64,000 nucleotides of DNA from Bolinopsis microptera (lineage: Eukaryota > Ctenophora > Tentaculata > Lobata > Bolinopsidae): assembly GCF_026151205.1 (NCBI RefSeq), contig NC_087075.1:494501-558500 (forward strand), given 5' to 3'. Positions 24,351-35,824 of the stretch are shown here, piece by piece (position 1 is the first letter of the stretch; each line of letters opens with the position of its first letter). The notes below the pieces were generated by a model. It was not told the DNA's origin. It was given only the letters and a program-made list of their open reading frames with translations, and did not search any database. A program made the position numbers and the translations under genes.

Positions 24351-25149
24351 TCAATTAGTTTCGGCATGGTCGCCCCTGTCCACCGATCATGAGGTGACGT
24401 ACGGACACCTCGTTTACGCAATCAATGTCTGAAAGGCTACACACGTCGCATATGAGGACAAAAAGCGCGGGTAATATTGGCAACACGTAGAGTGGTGCAA
24501 AATCTTGGGTGGGTTCATGCTAGAGACCTTTTTACGCGTGAGGCGGGCGCGCGCTACTGCAAGCGCCAAGGCTCTGGATAGAGCAAAAAAGTTATACCTT
24601 TGTTGGGTTGTAACCACTGCGGTTGCCGTGTTTCATATTTGAGACATGTTGCTTTGCAAATGTCATACCCTTAATTGGCGATTTACCTAACCATGTGGCT
24701 TTCGCGCGCTGCGGGCGCGCTTGTTACCGCCGTTGAGGCGGGCGCGCGTCCACTGCAAGCGGCAAGGGCTCTGGGTAGAGAAATTGACGATGTCAATTCA
24801 TGGCAGGTCGGGCGGCACAGTAGCGTTCTCGCCGATCTGCTGTGAGATGCCTTATTAAGTGCGCGCGAGGCACAGTAACGCATCGCTACAAAGTCATACC
24901 GTACTTACTTTACCAAATCATTTGGAGATTTCTGTCGCAAAACTTGAAAATCTGTGTTCACGGCCACAACTCATCAATATTGAATTTGTATACACTTATT
25001 TTTTGTTTGTATCCACGTCGTGATCCCCCACTGTCGTTTTGCTATAGTAAATTTACGAGGCCCCTATGAGTTTCAACGATACAGGGGAGGCCGCGCACGT
25101 ATCCGGTGGTTCATACATACGTTGAAAAAACTTTTATAAAATTTTGTAC

Positions 25150-25345
25150 CAGATCTTTATTTTTTAAGGAAAAAAGGGAGACCCCCAACCCTTGTAGCTG
25201 AGACACCTCACTGCGAGTAGACCAAAGTGGCTTCGCTTGTGAAAGATGTATCAACTACCCGCCGTGGCGGTGAATTGGATGTTTTCCCTGTTGATCATTC
25301 CGTCCGCAAAAATTTTACTTACTATAAAATTAGCTACATTGAAAT
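25150..25345 (+). repeat. Dispersed repeat R1, copy 2
   Basis: Cleaner partner of 8520-8720; see that entry for the shared blocks. The frame at 25227-25622 starts inside it and shows no motif, so it is not called as a gene. Confidence 0.6.
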
Positions 25346-26395
25346 TATTTATAAAATGTACATAAACAAACTAAACGACCTCATAGCTCGTCTTTTGAGG
25401 TATGAGATTGAAAAATATGTCATTCAGTTGACCATTGTTAATGGTTTGGCCCTGCGCGCGCTTCTTCGTAGCCTTTGCAGCATCCGAGGAGAAAGCGGCG
25501 CGCGCTACTTCGAAGAAAATTTAGCGAGTATCATCCGTCAAGTCATCAGTCCAAGGTGTGGCTTTTTGTTTCCTCTGATGCCCTTAAGTGCTATAAGTGG
25601 GCTCGTAGCAGATCGAACCTGAATCGTATTCTGATGTATTTTGCTGGCTCTTAGCTTCTTATTGTTAGGCTATCCTTTCAGATATAGTAGACGATCTACA
25701 AACAAAGGGCAGAGTGGGCCCATACCTCGGATGTTGTTAAGACTATTGGGAACAAAGGGACTCTTTCTCTGACTGAAGTACTTTTTTTTATAGAGATCTT
25801 TCTTTCTTTCTCATGCGCAATGTAAATAATTACAAATATTTATTTTGTTTTAGTTTAGTTGAGGTTTTAAATCATAGTTTAAAATTTGTCATGTTTCATG
25901 GCAGAGAGATATCATGTGTATATAGTAGTAAGATGTGTTAGGGTTCATCTCGATTTTGGCGGGTAGCAAGTGCTTTTTAGACTTTTATCCAGTGGCTTAA
26001 ATGAATTTGAGTCGCAATTAGGATGAGTGCTCGATTTTTATCGAATTTTTTTCCTGCTTTGCGAGCAAAAGATCGTAGGGAAATAAAGTAAATCGGGTTT
26101 GGATATATGAGTGCAAAATTCGGTCGTTTGATGTGAGAACACTTTTGTTAAAACTTCAATGAAGCTGAGATATAGCAAAGCTGCACGTTTTTTTATCTGC
26201 AAACACACTTTTTTAGAAATTTTACGCGTATCCTCTAAATCACCGAATTTGTCAATTTGAGGTATCCCCATCAAAACAAAGGCAATTAGAACTCCTTAGT
26301 TGAAAAAGAGCATCCATTTGGTTATCCTCACTCCCTCTAAATAGCATGTTGGGTTTTGTCCTTACAAACAAGCATTCTTTGATTGCCCTCACACT
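25346..26395. other. No gene seen
   Basis: No frame with family motifs. A pyrimidine-rich acceptor-like site ends at about 25680 (TATCCTTTCAG) but the following frame closes quickly on two phases. A TTTCTTTCTTTC run lies at 25799-25811. Confidence 0.4.
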
Positions 26396-26639
26396 CAGAT
26401 AGAATCGTAACTGTCTACATGCTAACAGAAGTCCCCCCGGTGTATGTGGAAATCAAAATCATATCAACCATACTCTAACCTGCAACTCGAGGCTAGTTTC
26501 TCTTTGCCACAATTCACTAAGAAATAAAATAGCTGCAAACTTCCTAATCCACTGTTTGCAAAGACGTTTGAAACAGAACCCCAGCTTCTATCCGTTCCTC
26601 ACACACTTGGAACTATCTACTGGAACAAATAGGACAGGT

Positions 26640-27065
26640 TGTAGCAAGACCAGTCATCAGTGCGAGATCGTTTGGTCGCCGCTGGACAGGCATTCACAGA
26701 TGTAAAGGGCGTACTTCACCCTCAAGCCCGGTCCAACAGTGACAAGAGCATCACACAGATGTACCAATCTCACGAGAAAGCAAAAAAAAGTGAGTTACAA
26801 TGACAGAGTCCTCAATGTTGAAATATGGCTACCTTCAAGCCACTGGTGTTCAGTACTAAGGAGGATTGGCAACTGTTCGGCTTCACCAGGTTCTAAAACA
26901 TCTCGCTGAAAAGATCAGCCTAAAGAAAGGCCAACGTATTGTGATGTGATGTCATTTGTCGACGCAGACTCGCGTTTTGATCTACTCAGAACTGTAATAA
27001 TCTCTATCAGGGGGTACAAGAGTAACCAGAACCCTTCCACCCTTCGGCCAATAAAGTGATTTGGA
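26640..27065 (+). pseudogene. Degraded retroelement RT C-terminal region (third family)
   Basis: Reading across frames gives LHPQARSN, MYQSHEKAKK, YNDRVLNVE, ATFKPLVFST, FLKHLAEKISLKKGQ and DLLRTVIISIRG. I know this ordered series (a KKxxYxxRxxxVExxxFTPLV block, then RLxxLxxxK, then LLRxxxxxxRG) from the C-terminus of RT-containing ORFs common in cnidarian, fish and other animal genomes. No intact frame longer than about 20 codons links the blocks. Similarity further upstream (26400-26640) is uncertain. This is an old remnant with frameshifts. Confidence 0.5.
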
Positions 27066-27597
27066 CCTTAACCTGATCAAACCACTCTTAAAACCCTAAA
27101 AGGTCATGGCGTGCTCTAGTTGGTTGGGTCTAAACTGCTTTTTGTTGTGATTGTGATTAGTGGATTTTTATATTTATTATTACAAAGGGTTTTATTTTTA
27201 TTTTTTTACTCAGTTTTAATTTGTACCATTTTTACAGAATTTTATATGGCGTCATTGTATATTATGTGTATACTTGTTTGATATTTTTAATATATAGTTA
27301 GATTAAAAAAAAAAAAATTTGAGGGGAGGGGTGCCCAAAGGGGAGGGGTCGCCTAGCAACAGGGGAGGGCACATTTTTTGGCTGGGCCCCCAACAGGGCA
27401 AACGTTACGGCCACTGTTCCACGTATATGCGAAATAGTAATAATATATGGAATGCGCTGCTGCGCCAGAGAAGTACAAGTGAAGAAAATGCATCAAAATG
27501 CATCAAAACAGGTTAACCTCAAAACTTTGGTGCTCAATTTCTCAGGAGTGCAGGGTCAGGTTTTGATGCGGTTTTTTTTTCTACTTATTCCTCTCCT

Positions 27598-27848
27598 CGG
27601 GGATGTTGCCCCGGTTGCCTGTCGGGTCAATAAAGCAGTCAAAGCATCAGGATGTTATGTTGTGCATTCTCAACCACCAAATGTGGGAAAACTCCACGAA
27701 AGAACAATAACAGATCTAAAGAGACAACTTAACAACATTGGAAATTAGACTTCTATTTGTTTATATATTTATAAAGCGTATCTTATTGCCACACGTATGG
27801 GGCCTGTTAAATATTTATTTAAATTATTAAGCTATTTTAGATTTAATA
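27598..27848 (+). mobile_element. Second LINE family, 3' end copy
   Basis: Matches 22390-22655 (GGATGTTGCCCCGG, GGGTCAATAAAG, ATGTTATGTTGTGCATT, CACGAAAGAA, GATCTAAAGAGACA, TTAAGCTATTTTAGATTTAATAATAA). The frame ERTITDLKRQLNNIGN before TAG (about 27748) is better kept here than in the first copy and may be the ORF2 end. 5'-truncated. It stops 16 bases before a candidate exon. Confidence 0.6.
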
Positions 27849-27864
27849 ATAAAATCCTCGCCAG

Positions 27865-28018
27865 TAGCATTTTCCATGTGTGATAATGAAATAGTATATG
27901 TTTCCCCTCTGGCCTTAGTATTGGCTGCTGGACCTACGTTGCAGGAGGACATTTCCGTTCTTTGGCTGTGGCGTAAACGTTTGCATATAGTGCGCCCCTC
28001 CCATCTCAAAGTTGAAAG
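27865..28018 (+). CDS. Possible internal exon, unidentified
   Basis: Bounded by CCTCGCCAG (27856-27864) and a GTAACA donor (28019). One frame is open throughout: AFSMCDNEIVYVSPLAL, then VLAAGPTLQEDIS, then RKRLHIVRPSHLKVE. The composition is protein-like, with hydrophobic strands and a basic tail. No family is recognised and no phase-matched neighbour was found. The pyrimidine tract is weak because a LINE fragment ends just upstream. Confidence 0.3.
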
Positions 28019-28439
28019 GTAACATTGGACAAATAAGGTGACTTTAATGGATCTGTGTTTAAAATCAAAAAAATCGTGTTTCTAGAGCAATTTTTCCATA
28101 AGTTAAGTTTTCAATTGTCCCACCATCTTAAGGTGGTGTGGCGGCCTTTGGTGCACTTATATATGTTTCAGGGAAAATTACAGACCAAATATTAATATTA
28201 GGAATATAATCAAAAGCTAGGCGAAGTAAAATGTTTTGGAGGATTTTTATAATCATTTACAGTTCACTGAGTAGGGTTGTTTCATTCCAGGATTTTTGAT
28301 TCGCTAAAAAGAATAATGCAGCATCTGTTCTGTCTTGAATGTTGTACAGACGGAAACTGGTTTAAAAATCATTAACTAATTTCGACAGTAGCATCTTTTT
28401 TGTGATAAACTATATCTAGAATACCAGTTGGTCAAGGTA

Positions 28440-30065
28440 CATTACAATTGAGCTATCGAAGGGAATTCTGTCTAAATTCCCCGCAACGGCTCTTGTCCTA
28501 CTGATAAATGTTTCAATTGTTAAACTTATTAAGAGGAATGATAGTCTTCGTCGGCAAATTTCTTTTCTCTATAAACAATTATCAGAAGTGACAGTGCACT
28601 CAAAGTTCCCCTCAGCGATGGTTCCACTTATCCTGTGTTGCCCCAGGAACCTGTCCACTGTGATCTGTCTAACAATGTTCCCTCAGTATATGTCTCTCGC
28701 ATCTTGTTTGAGTTAACCCAAGAGCTATCCAAATTAGCAGAAGAAGTGAAACATTCAGCAGAAATTTTCCAATTTGGAAAATTCCCAAACTCTGTAAATG
28801 TGACAAGATGTGACCATCTCTATCAATCCATACCAAGATTTGAGTTCGAGGAGTTTTCAGTTTGTTGTCACTCGCCAAGTTAGATATAGAAACCCACTAT
28901 ACTCATAAGTGTGTGAGAATAGGCAGTTGCATAATCGGGGGCTTTCCCTACGCTTACAATGGAGGCTTTCATAACACAAGGCCAGTAGCAGACAACCATA
29001 CCTAAAGTCTAGTTTAGGACGCTTACGCTCACAGTTCCCAAAATGGAAGTCAATAGTGCTATGATTACCAAGTATAGAAAATGGTCAGCAAGGAATTCCC
29101 TTTCACTCGGATGGTCGAGATGGTCAATTTCACCAGGCTTTGAATCCCACCATTCTCTTTGGGTAACTAGTTCCTAAGCTTCAGATCCCAAAACTTAGAG
29201 CTCATATTGGCTGACCTCACCTTCCCATGGTGGAATAATGAATATGACCAGACAATCCCAGGACAGCTTTGAACACAGCCTCTTCCTGGACAGTCTGATA
29301 CCATGCGAAGAATAAGCTACTCTGCGCCTAATGATGGCAGCGCAACCTTATCTACTCTGTCTGATAGTTTCCAGTCAAGTTAAGAACACTGTTAACTCGG
29401 CCCCTAAGACTAGATCAATAGAACATTCTGGAACAATCTTGTGTGTTTACTGAGCTCTGTATGTTCTCCAAATTAGATGGGAGGGAAATAAGCTTCGTCC
29501 AAACATATGAGGCGCATGTATTCAGCTTTACCTGGTGCCAGCCAATGCATTTCAATGATCGGTTTCAATCAGGATGCAAGAAAAGGACACTCTACGACCA
29601 ATCATGGACAAAGCATTGTACTTAGTGTGGTACAAATGGGACCGTGGACCTATACTGAACAGCCTCGCAAACATGAGGACTAAACTTCTGTGCCCTGATA
29701 GTTTTCTGTGATGCTCTTTAGAGCTCTTGGACGTTACAAAAACCAATTGTATTGAAAAACTTGTTACTTTTCCTTCACAAGTGGGCCACCTGGAGCTGTT
29801 ATTAAAATTGTCAACTTATTACTGGGAGAGGTTTCTCAGAAACAAGGTCTATACAACAACTGATATCATTGAGTGTATTTCAAATCTGCAAAGAAAATAC
29901 CCTATGTAAATAGCTCTCAACCGAGACAATTCGTTTCTTGTTTAGTGATAAGAAAGGCTTTAGAATTTCGTAATTTAGTAGTTATGGAGAGGATAATGTC
30001 CATCTCATGATGATGGCATAGTTATATTAGCAAGCCATCTTGACGTATCATGCACACATTAGCAT
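28440..30065 (+). pseudogene. LINE ORF1, copy B (coiled coil-AlkB-SGNH), frameshifted
   Basis: The N-terminal part, absent from copy D, reads in pieces IVKLIKRNDSLRRQISFLYK, then LPQEPVHCDLSNNVPSVYVS, then ELTQELSKLAEEVKH. This is a charged, probably coiled-coil segment followed by a linker and a second helix. The AlkB-like region follows from about 28800 (FPYAYNGGFHNTRPVADN at 28945-28995), then the SGNH region (about 29440-30060) in which the GTND segment is garbled. Frameshifts occur throughout. This copy and copy C show that the family ORF1 is longer than the ORF1 visible in D. Confidence 0.7.
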
Positions 30066-30212
30066 ACTGCTGAATACTGACATAACACTCCTACATCAGT
30101 TTGATTTTTTACGTACGACATCCAGACAAAATACAACCTGCTTTTATTCTGTTTTTTAGTTTAAAACACAACTTTACAACTTTTATTCATTCCATTGTGA
30201 ATTAATAAGATT

Positions 30213-33192
30213 ACAAGGACAAATATTATTAATGCTGCTGATAGGTTCACATCCTCTGCATTTGGTCATTGAATTCAAGGAGGGATTCTCAATTTAGCCT
30301 ATTAGTAATGAACTTCCCAACTTAGTAGTGTCATAAATTAGACATACTTTCCCTAAATGAGCTGAATCTTAATGTTACTTATTGACACTGGACACCATAA
30401 AATATTCCTTCTCTTAACCTTATGCGATGCGGAAAGGGCCATAACAGTTCTAGGGGTGGTGTAGCTTTAATGATAAACAAAAACTAGCTTTACACAGAAT
30501 TTAGTTATGGATAGAATTGCTTGATAACCATTGAAGGCATGATGGGTGAAGCTTTAGAATTGCAAGCTCAATGTTTGCTGCTTCTATCGCTCTGGATATT
30601 ATTGCAGTGTTGATAACTTTATTGAATACATTCATTTTTGCATGAAAAAATTGTATGGGAAAAAGGTTATCTGGGATTGGGGATATAAACATGACACAAG
30701 ACTATATCTCATCAACCAGTTACAGAAAATTAGATATGACTTGTGATGTTACAATCTAGTTCAAAACAATTCAAGGGTTAACTAGTGTTGCTAAAGTGGA
30801 GACAAATGTTACCCCAGATACTATTGAGGTAAATATTCACTAACTGTTATGCAGATTTTTGTCCAATCTTCTGTTCTTGTTGACGTATGAGCTCATCAAG
30901 CTATTATGTGTGAGATAGATTGTAAAAGTAACCTATAGTCCTAAATTTGAGAAGGTTGAAAATTAGAAATCTTGTAAACGTAAGGTTAAACAATTCTTAG
31001 ACTATCTAGACACCGTTTCTGATTCAGTCCATATTGGAAAGTACAGTTGTTGAAGCTTATCACAGCTGGCCTTTGTAATCATATTTGAACAGGCATATGC
31101 AGCCTTCTTCCCTTGCAAGACCAAAGAAGGCATTGAAAAGTTATACATAAAACTTTATGAACTTTTATCTTGCCATTAATTCATACTCATTTTCTTCTAA
31201 AAGACATTCCGTAAAGAAGGTTAAGAGTGACAATGGAATGCAATATAATGTGGTTACATGTAGCAAAGTATAAAGTGGTAATGAGGCTGGGCTTGTACAA
31301 GATTCAGAGAAATATTAGAAATAAATTTAGCTAAACCTGCAAAAAGGCTAATGTAAATCGATGATCTACAAGTTAAAAAGTGCCAAGATGATCTTAAAGG
31401 ATAGGAAAACTATCAATGGCATCAAATAGGACCCTGGTACAACTAATTGTCAAACTATCAATGAGAATGATCTGAGCTATTTAACTTTCAATTTTGCAAA
31501 TGTTGGATCAAGATTACAAAATCAGGCCCCCACTATTGAAAGGAGTTAGTTTTGACTGATTTTTTACTCTAGAACTTCTCATATCTCATTTGATTGATTC
31601 CAAGAAATAAATGAAACTGTATCCTAATGTATGTCGAAATCGCTCAGCATGACAAGGCCTCATGTGACAATGTGCCCTCTATTTTTCACGTAAGCAAGGC
31701 TGTACCACACATAGTAGAGCACGGCACCACATTGTCAATCTGATCCTTAATACAGGTGTTGTACCAACCCTTTGTAAAAAAGCTAGAGTACTCCATCCTT
31801 AGTCATGGAATGAAAAGTGATCCTAATATTTACAGGCCAATATCCATCCTTCACTTGTTTTTTTTTTAGGAAAACTTATAGAATACTTTGCGGCAAGCAA
31901 ACTCACTGATTAAGGGAAGAGAACAAACCTTTTCATCAGGCATCAATATGGCTTTCGGAAAAATCTCTCACAAAATTATTGATGTACGATCTGGATGGAC
32001 GAAATTTATATGAGTAACTCTAAGTATTATAAACCAGGAATCACCCTTTCTTGATCTTAGAAGGCTTTTGACACAGTGAAATCATGAAATATGCTCAAAA
32101 TTGGCATATTATGGAATTGGAGGCATTGCTTTAACCTGGTTGTTTAGAATTCTTATCTTGTAGATATCAATGCACTAAGGTAATCAATGGCAATCTAAGC
32201 TCATTTTAGAAGTTCTGAGTGGTGTACACAAGGAAGCATCATTGGGCCTATATATTTAGTATCTTCATAAAATGACCTCATTATGCCTGTAACCTATCTA
32301 AGCCTTTCTATTTGCAGATGTTGGTGCACTATTCTTTGATTCAAACCTGCTGAAGCACATTTTAAACATGAAAATGAACTTATGACAATCTTTAAATAAT
32401 GGCTCAGTGTATAAAGATCTTCATGAAAGAAGATGAAAATTCCTATTGTTTTGATTCTGTTGACCATCATGATGAAATAACCATTGATTGTAAGGAGGTA
32501 ACTTTACAAATCAAGGGGTGCAAAGAGGACAATATCTTGGGCCTCATTCTTGATAGTAATTAAACTTCCAAAAGCCATGTAGATTATTTTATTGGAGGTC
32601 ATGAAGACGAATTGGAGCCAGGTAAGAAGTATAGCCACTGCTACCCATTTAAATATAGGAAAATGTTGCCCAATCGCAACTAATGTTGCCACAAATTCGA
32701 TTATTTAGACACGATATGATTGTAGAGTGAGCAAGACGAAACTTGCTGAACTGTCATCTGTACTAAAAGGTAGCCAAAATAGTCTCATCGTTCCAAAAAC
32801 AGAGAGCAGCTTAATGGTTTATAGAGACAATGAAATGGTTACCACTCCATCTTAGACGACAACTCCTTCTGTCAAATTATGTTTAGAATCATCCATGACA
32901 ATGTCCTCAAACTTTATGAACACATTTAGTTACATATCAGGAGGTAGAGGAGCGGCGAAAGCTGCATCCTTTATGTCAATAGCTCAACATCACATAATAA
33001 TCTTTCAATTCTTGGGGCAAATGTTGGGAATATGTTCCAAAAACAGATCTACGGAATCTGCCCGTTGGTAAAAGCTGTAGTTGTTTCGTATAGATAACAG
33101 CTTACTATTCATCTAGAACATAGACCTAATTATACGTCGACAATTTCATATGACAATTTTTTACACTGCATCTTAGTCGCCGATAACTAGTA
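30213..33192 (+). pseudogene. LINE ORF2 (EN-RT), copy B, frameshifted
   Basis: Aligns along its whole length with ORF2 of copy D: the endonuclease (30213-30920), the Cys-rich insert (about 31235-31290), the RT with a changed active-site stretch near 32315 (GCAGATGTTGGTGCA where D has GCAGATGATGGTGCA), and the C-terminal region to CGCCGATAACTAG at 33180-33192. Many single-base indels; no frame exceeds about 80 codons. As written it is non-functional. Confidence 0.8.
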
Positions 33193-34110
33193 ACTTCAAA
33201 AATTCTTTTATTGAGGCATATAGAATTGATGTATCAGAAAAAGATATTCCTTTTTTTACCTTACCACTTCTGATTGATTTTGCACTTGGACTGAATGTTT
33301 TAACTGGAGAAAGGGTTCCCAACAGTTGGGAGTTTGATAAACACTTTATATTTATTGAACCTATTATACTTAGTGGTAGTTTTATAGACCCAACATTTAC
33401 AATTTTATTTAAACTTACATACTTTGTTTTTTTTTGGTGACTGTATCACCCAGTTTTTAACATTTGATATGGTACAGTTTATTGACGGTCACATTGACAG
33501 AATGGTTTGTTATATTCTAATATAATATTCTAGTTATTTTATTTATTTACAACAGACGACAACTTCATGTTTTTTCTTCTTATATTAGATACTCTATCTC
33601 TTGTACAGACTTTTTTTACAAGGTACATGGAACAAATGATACTCAAATTTAGGCATTATTATGCCTAAATATTTCACTTGCATTAGGCTTAGTAATTTAT
33701 TCTTGGTCTACAGATGTTCAAATGTTTATTAATTGTTGTATGAAGTAAGGTTATAACGAGGTTATTTTAATTTGCTTGGGTATTATATTGGACTAGGTAT
33801 TGAGGTTTAATGATGATAATGATTTGATTTCTATTTAAAATTACACTATGTGGTTGGGGCATTTTGCCATAGTAAAATATGGTTTACTACTCATATTATC
33901 ATATTATTGATTGGTATTCGATTTCTGATTATTTCTCTAGGGATATGATTATTTTATCTCATTTGGCTTTAGGTAGGGTGCCGCTAAAAGAACGGATTTT
34001 CAGGAAGCATCCCGTGCACAGTGCTTGGTCTACCTATATATTTAAATTATTAAACCATTCATTTCTGTATGTGCGCGAAAATTTATTTCAATCAAACTCT
34101 TCAGCCAAAT

Positions 34111-34855
34111 AAATAATTATTCATCTAGTCTGGACTTTGTCCTTCATATTATATATCTCTTAGATTGATGGGTCCTTGTAAGTACTATTTATCAAAAAAT
34201 TATACCTGTCACTTTCCCGCATATTTGCAACCATTTCAAGGCCACTCAAGGTTAAGGAAATAGCCACAAGGACCTTATATGTTTTGTAAGCTCTCAATCT
34301 TACAAAAGCAAGCTCTAAACGCTTTTGCTATGAACGTTTACTTTAGGGACCCATTTCCAAATGGAATCATATTCCTCTGCTATACTTGAGATAGAGATTA
34401 ATTTCTGAGTTCAAAAGCCAAATTGACCTCTACATGTGGGATAAAAATTCTGCCGGAGGGACTCTGATTATGATATAGATTATTCTCTCGAGGGAGATAG
34501 AGATCGCATGTGAGGGCTGTCTACCTAATGCTAACAATATGTTCATAGAGCTTAAATCCCTGTTGTCTGTTATTTCTCTTCTCATTTAGTGCATAATCCC
34601 TTCATGGATTTCGCTTTATTATATGATTGATTGCTTTTGATATTTTTGTGTGATTCTTTTGATATCTATTTGAAATTCACGATTCGTGGGCCCATACTTG
34701 TGCAGGGGTGCATTTTGCTCTCACATCTGTGTTTTGGTGGACCTCAGGTCCTTTGAATTTCATACATTTTGTACTAGAAAATTCTGATTTTATCGGAGTT
34801 ACTTTTGAGAGATTTATTGTTATTCATTCATTGTGTAATTTGGTTATGTTTTTGA
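34111..34855. other. Spacer between two LINE 3' ends
   Basis: About 745 bp between the 3' end of copy B (+) and the 3' end of copy C (-). AT-rich, no coding signal seen, and not similar to the 2.2 kb spacer between copy A and the 8765-9655 fragment. Confidence 0.5.
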
Positions 34856-35824
34856 TTGACATAAATTTTCGTGGCACATACAGAATGAAATGGTTAATAA
34901 TTTAATATTTATGTAGACCAAGGTTGTGCACGGGATGCTTCCTGGAAGAATTCATTTCTTTTAGCGGGGCACCCTACCTAAAGCAAAATTGAGTTTAATA
35001 ATTATATTCCTAGAGAAATATCAAACTCGAATACCAATCAAATCAATTATGATATATAGGAGTTAGTAACCATATTTACCTATGCAACATGCCCACCCCC
35101 ATATAGTGTAAATTATATAGAATCAACTTCCATCTTCCATCATTAAACTCTCGTCAATATAATAGAATGCAACATTAAATCACTTCTTTATACCTTCTGT
35201 CATACACCACCAACAAACCCATTCTCAACATAACACCTATACAACATACAAATCCTACATCATATCCCACCAAAATCTTCACCATCATTCACCATATATA
35301 AACAAATACACATTCAATAACAAATTATACCCCTCTCAATATAACAAACACAATAATAAAAACCCACACACAAAGCGCACAGCTCTCTACTAATCCTTAT
35401 TTAACAAATTAAATATCAACTATCTATACACCTCCACCATATCTAAACAAACCAATTCAATGATTTCGACAATAACACTTCTCCACATAAATCACAAATG
35501 ATAAAAACAGTGACTGATCACACACGTCAACCACCCCCATACCACCACTACCTCACTCCGCAATAAATAAGTACATAAAATTAAAAGTGGTGACTATACA
35601 ACTACCCAAGCTTAAAACTAGGTCATCTCTCTTCTCTTCTCGCCTCGCCTCTAGTCTCTCACCTACACTGTGCGACCCTTCTCCAGTTAAAACATGTCAG
35701 TACATTGTGCAACATCCAATCAAAATGTAAAGGTGGTAAAAAAGGGGCAAATCTTTCGATACATCAATTATATATGCCTCAGATTTATAAGAAATAGGTC
35801 CAGATACCTTAGTAATCGTCGACT

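Larger units (their letters stand above)
23750..24780. repeat. CpG-rich repeated modules in inverted and direct orientation
   Basis: Module a, GCTTGCAGTAGCGCGCGCCCGC, is at about 23760-23782. It recurs inverted at 24540-24562 (GCGGGCGCGCGCTACTGCAAGC) and at about 24737-24762. Module b, TAACCATGTG.CTTTCGCGC followed by GCGCGCTTGTT, is at 23850-23886 and 24688-24724 in direct orientation. A 14 bp stem AGCACATGGTTAGT / ACTAACCATGTGCT closes at 23824-23862. CpG is not depleted, unlike much repeat DNA. This is probably one TIR-type element plus partial copies. Confidence 0.65.
28440..34110 (+). mobile_element. AlkB-SGNH LINE, copy B (near full length, indel-ridden)
   Basis: Collinear with copy D along ORF1, ORF2 and the 3' UTR, and extends about 0.4 kb further 5' into ORF1 than D. 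It carries an insertion or deletion every 10-30 bases while substitutions are few. That suggests either uncorrected reads or an old copy; the low substitution rate favours the former. It ends at GTGCGCGAAAATTTATTTCAATC (about 34072-34094). Confidence 0.85.

Noticed and set aside
25227-25622. 131-codon plus-strand frame
   Set aside because: Begins inside dispersed repeat R1, shows no motif and no splice context.
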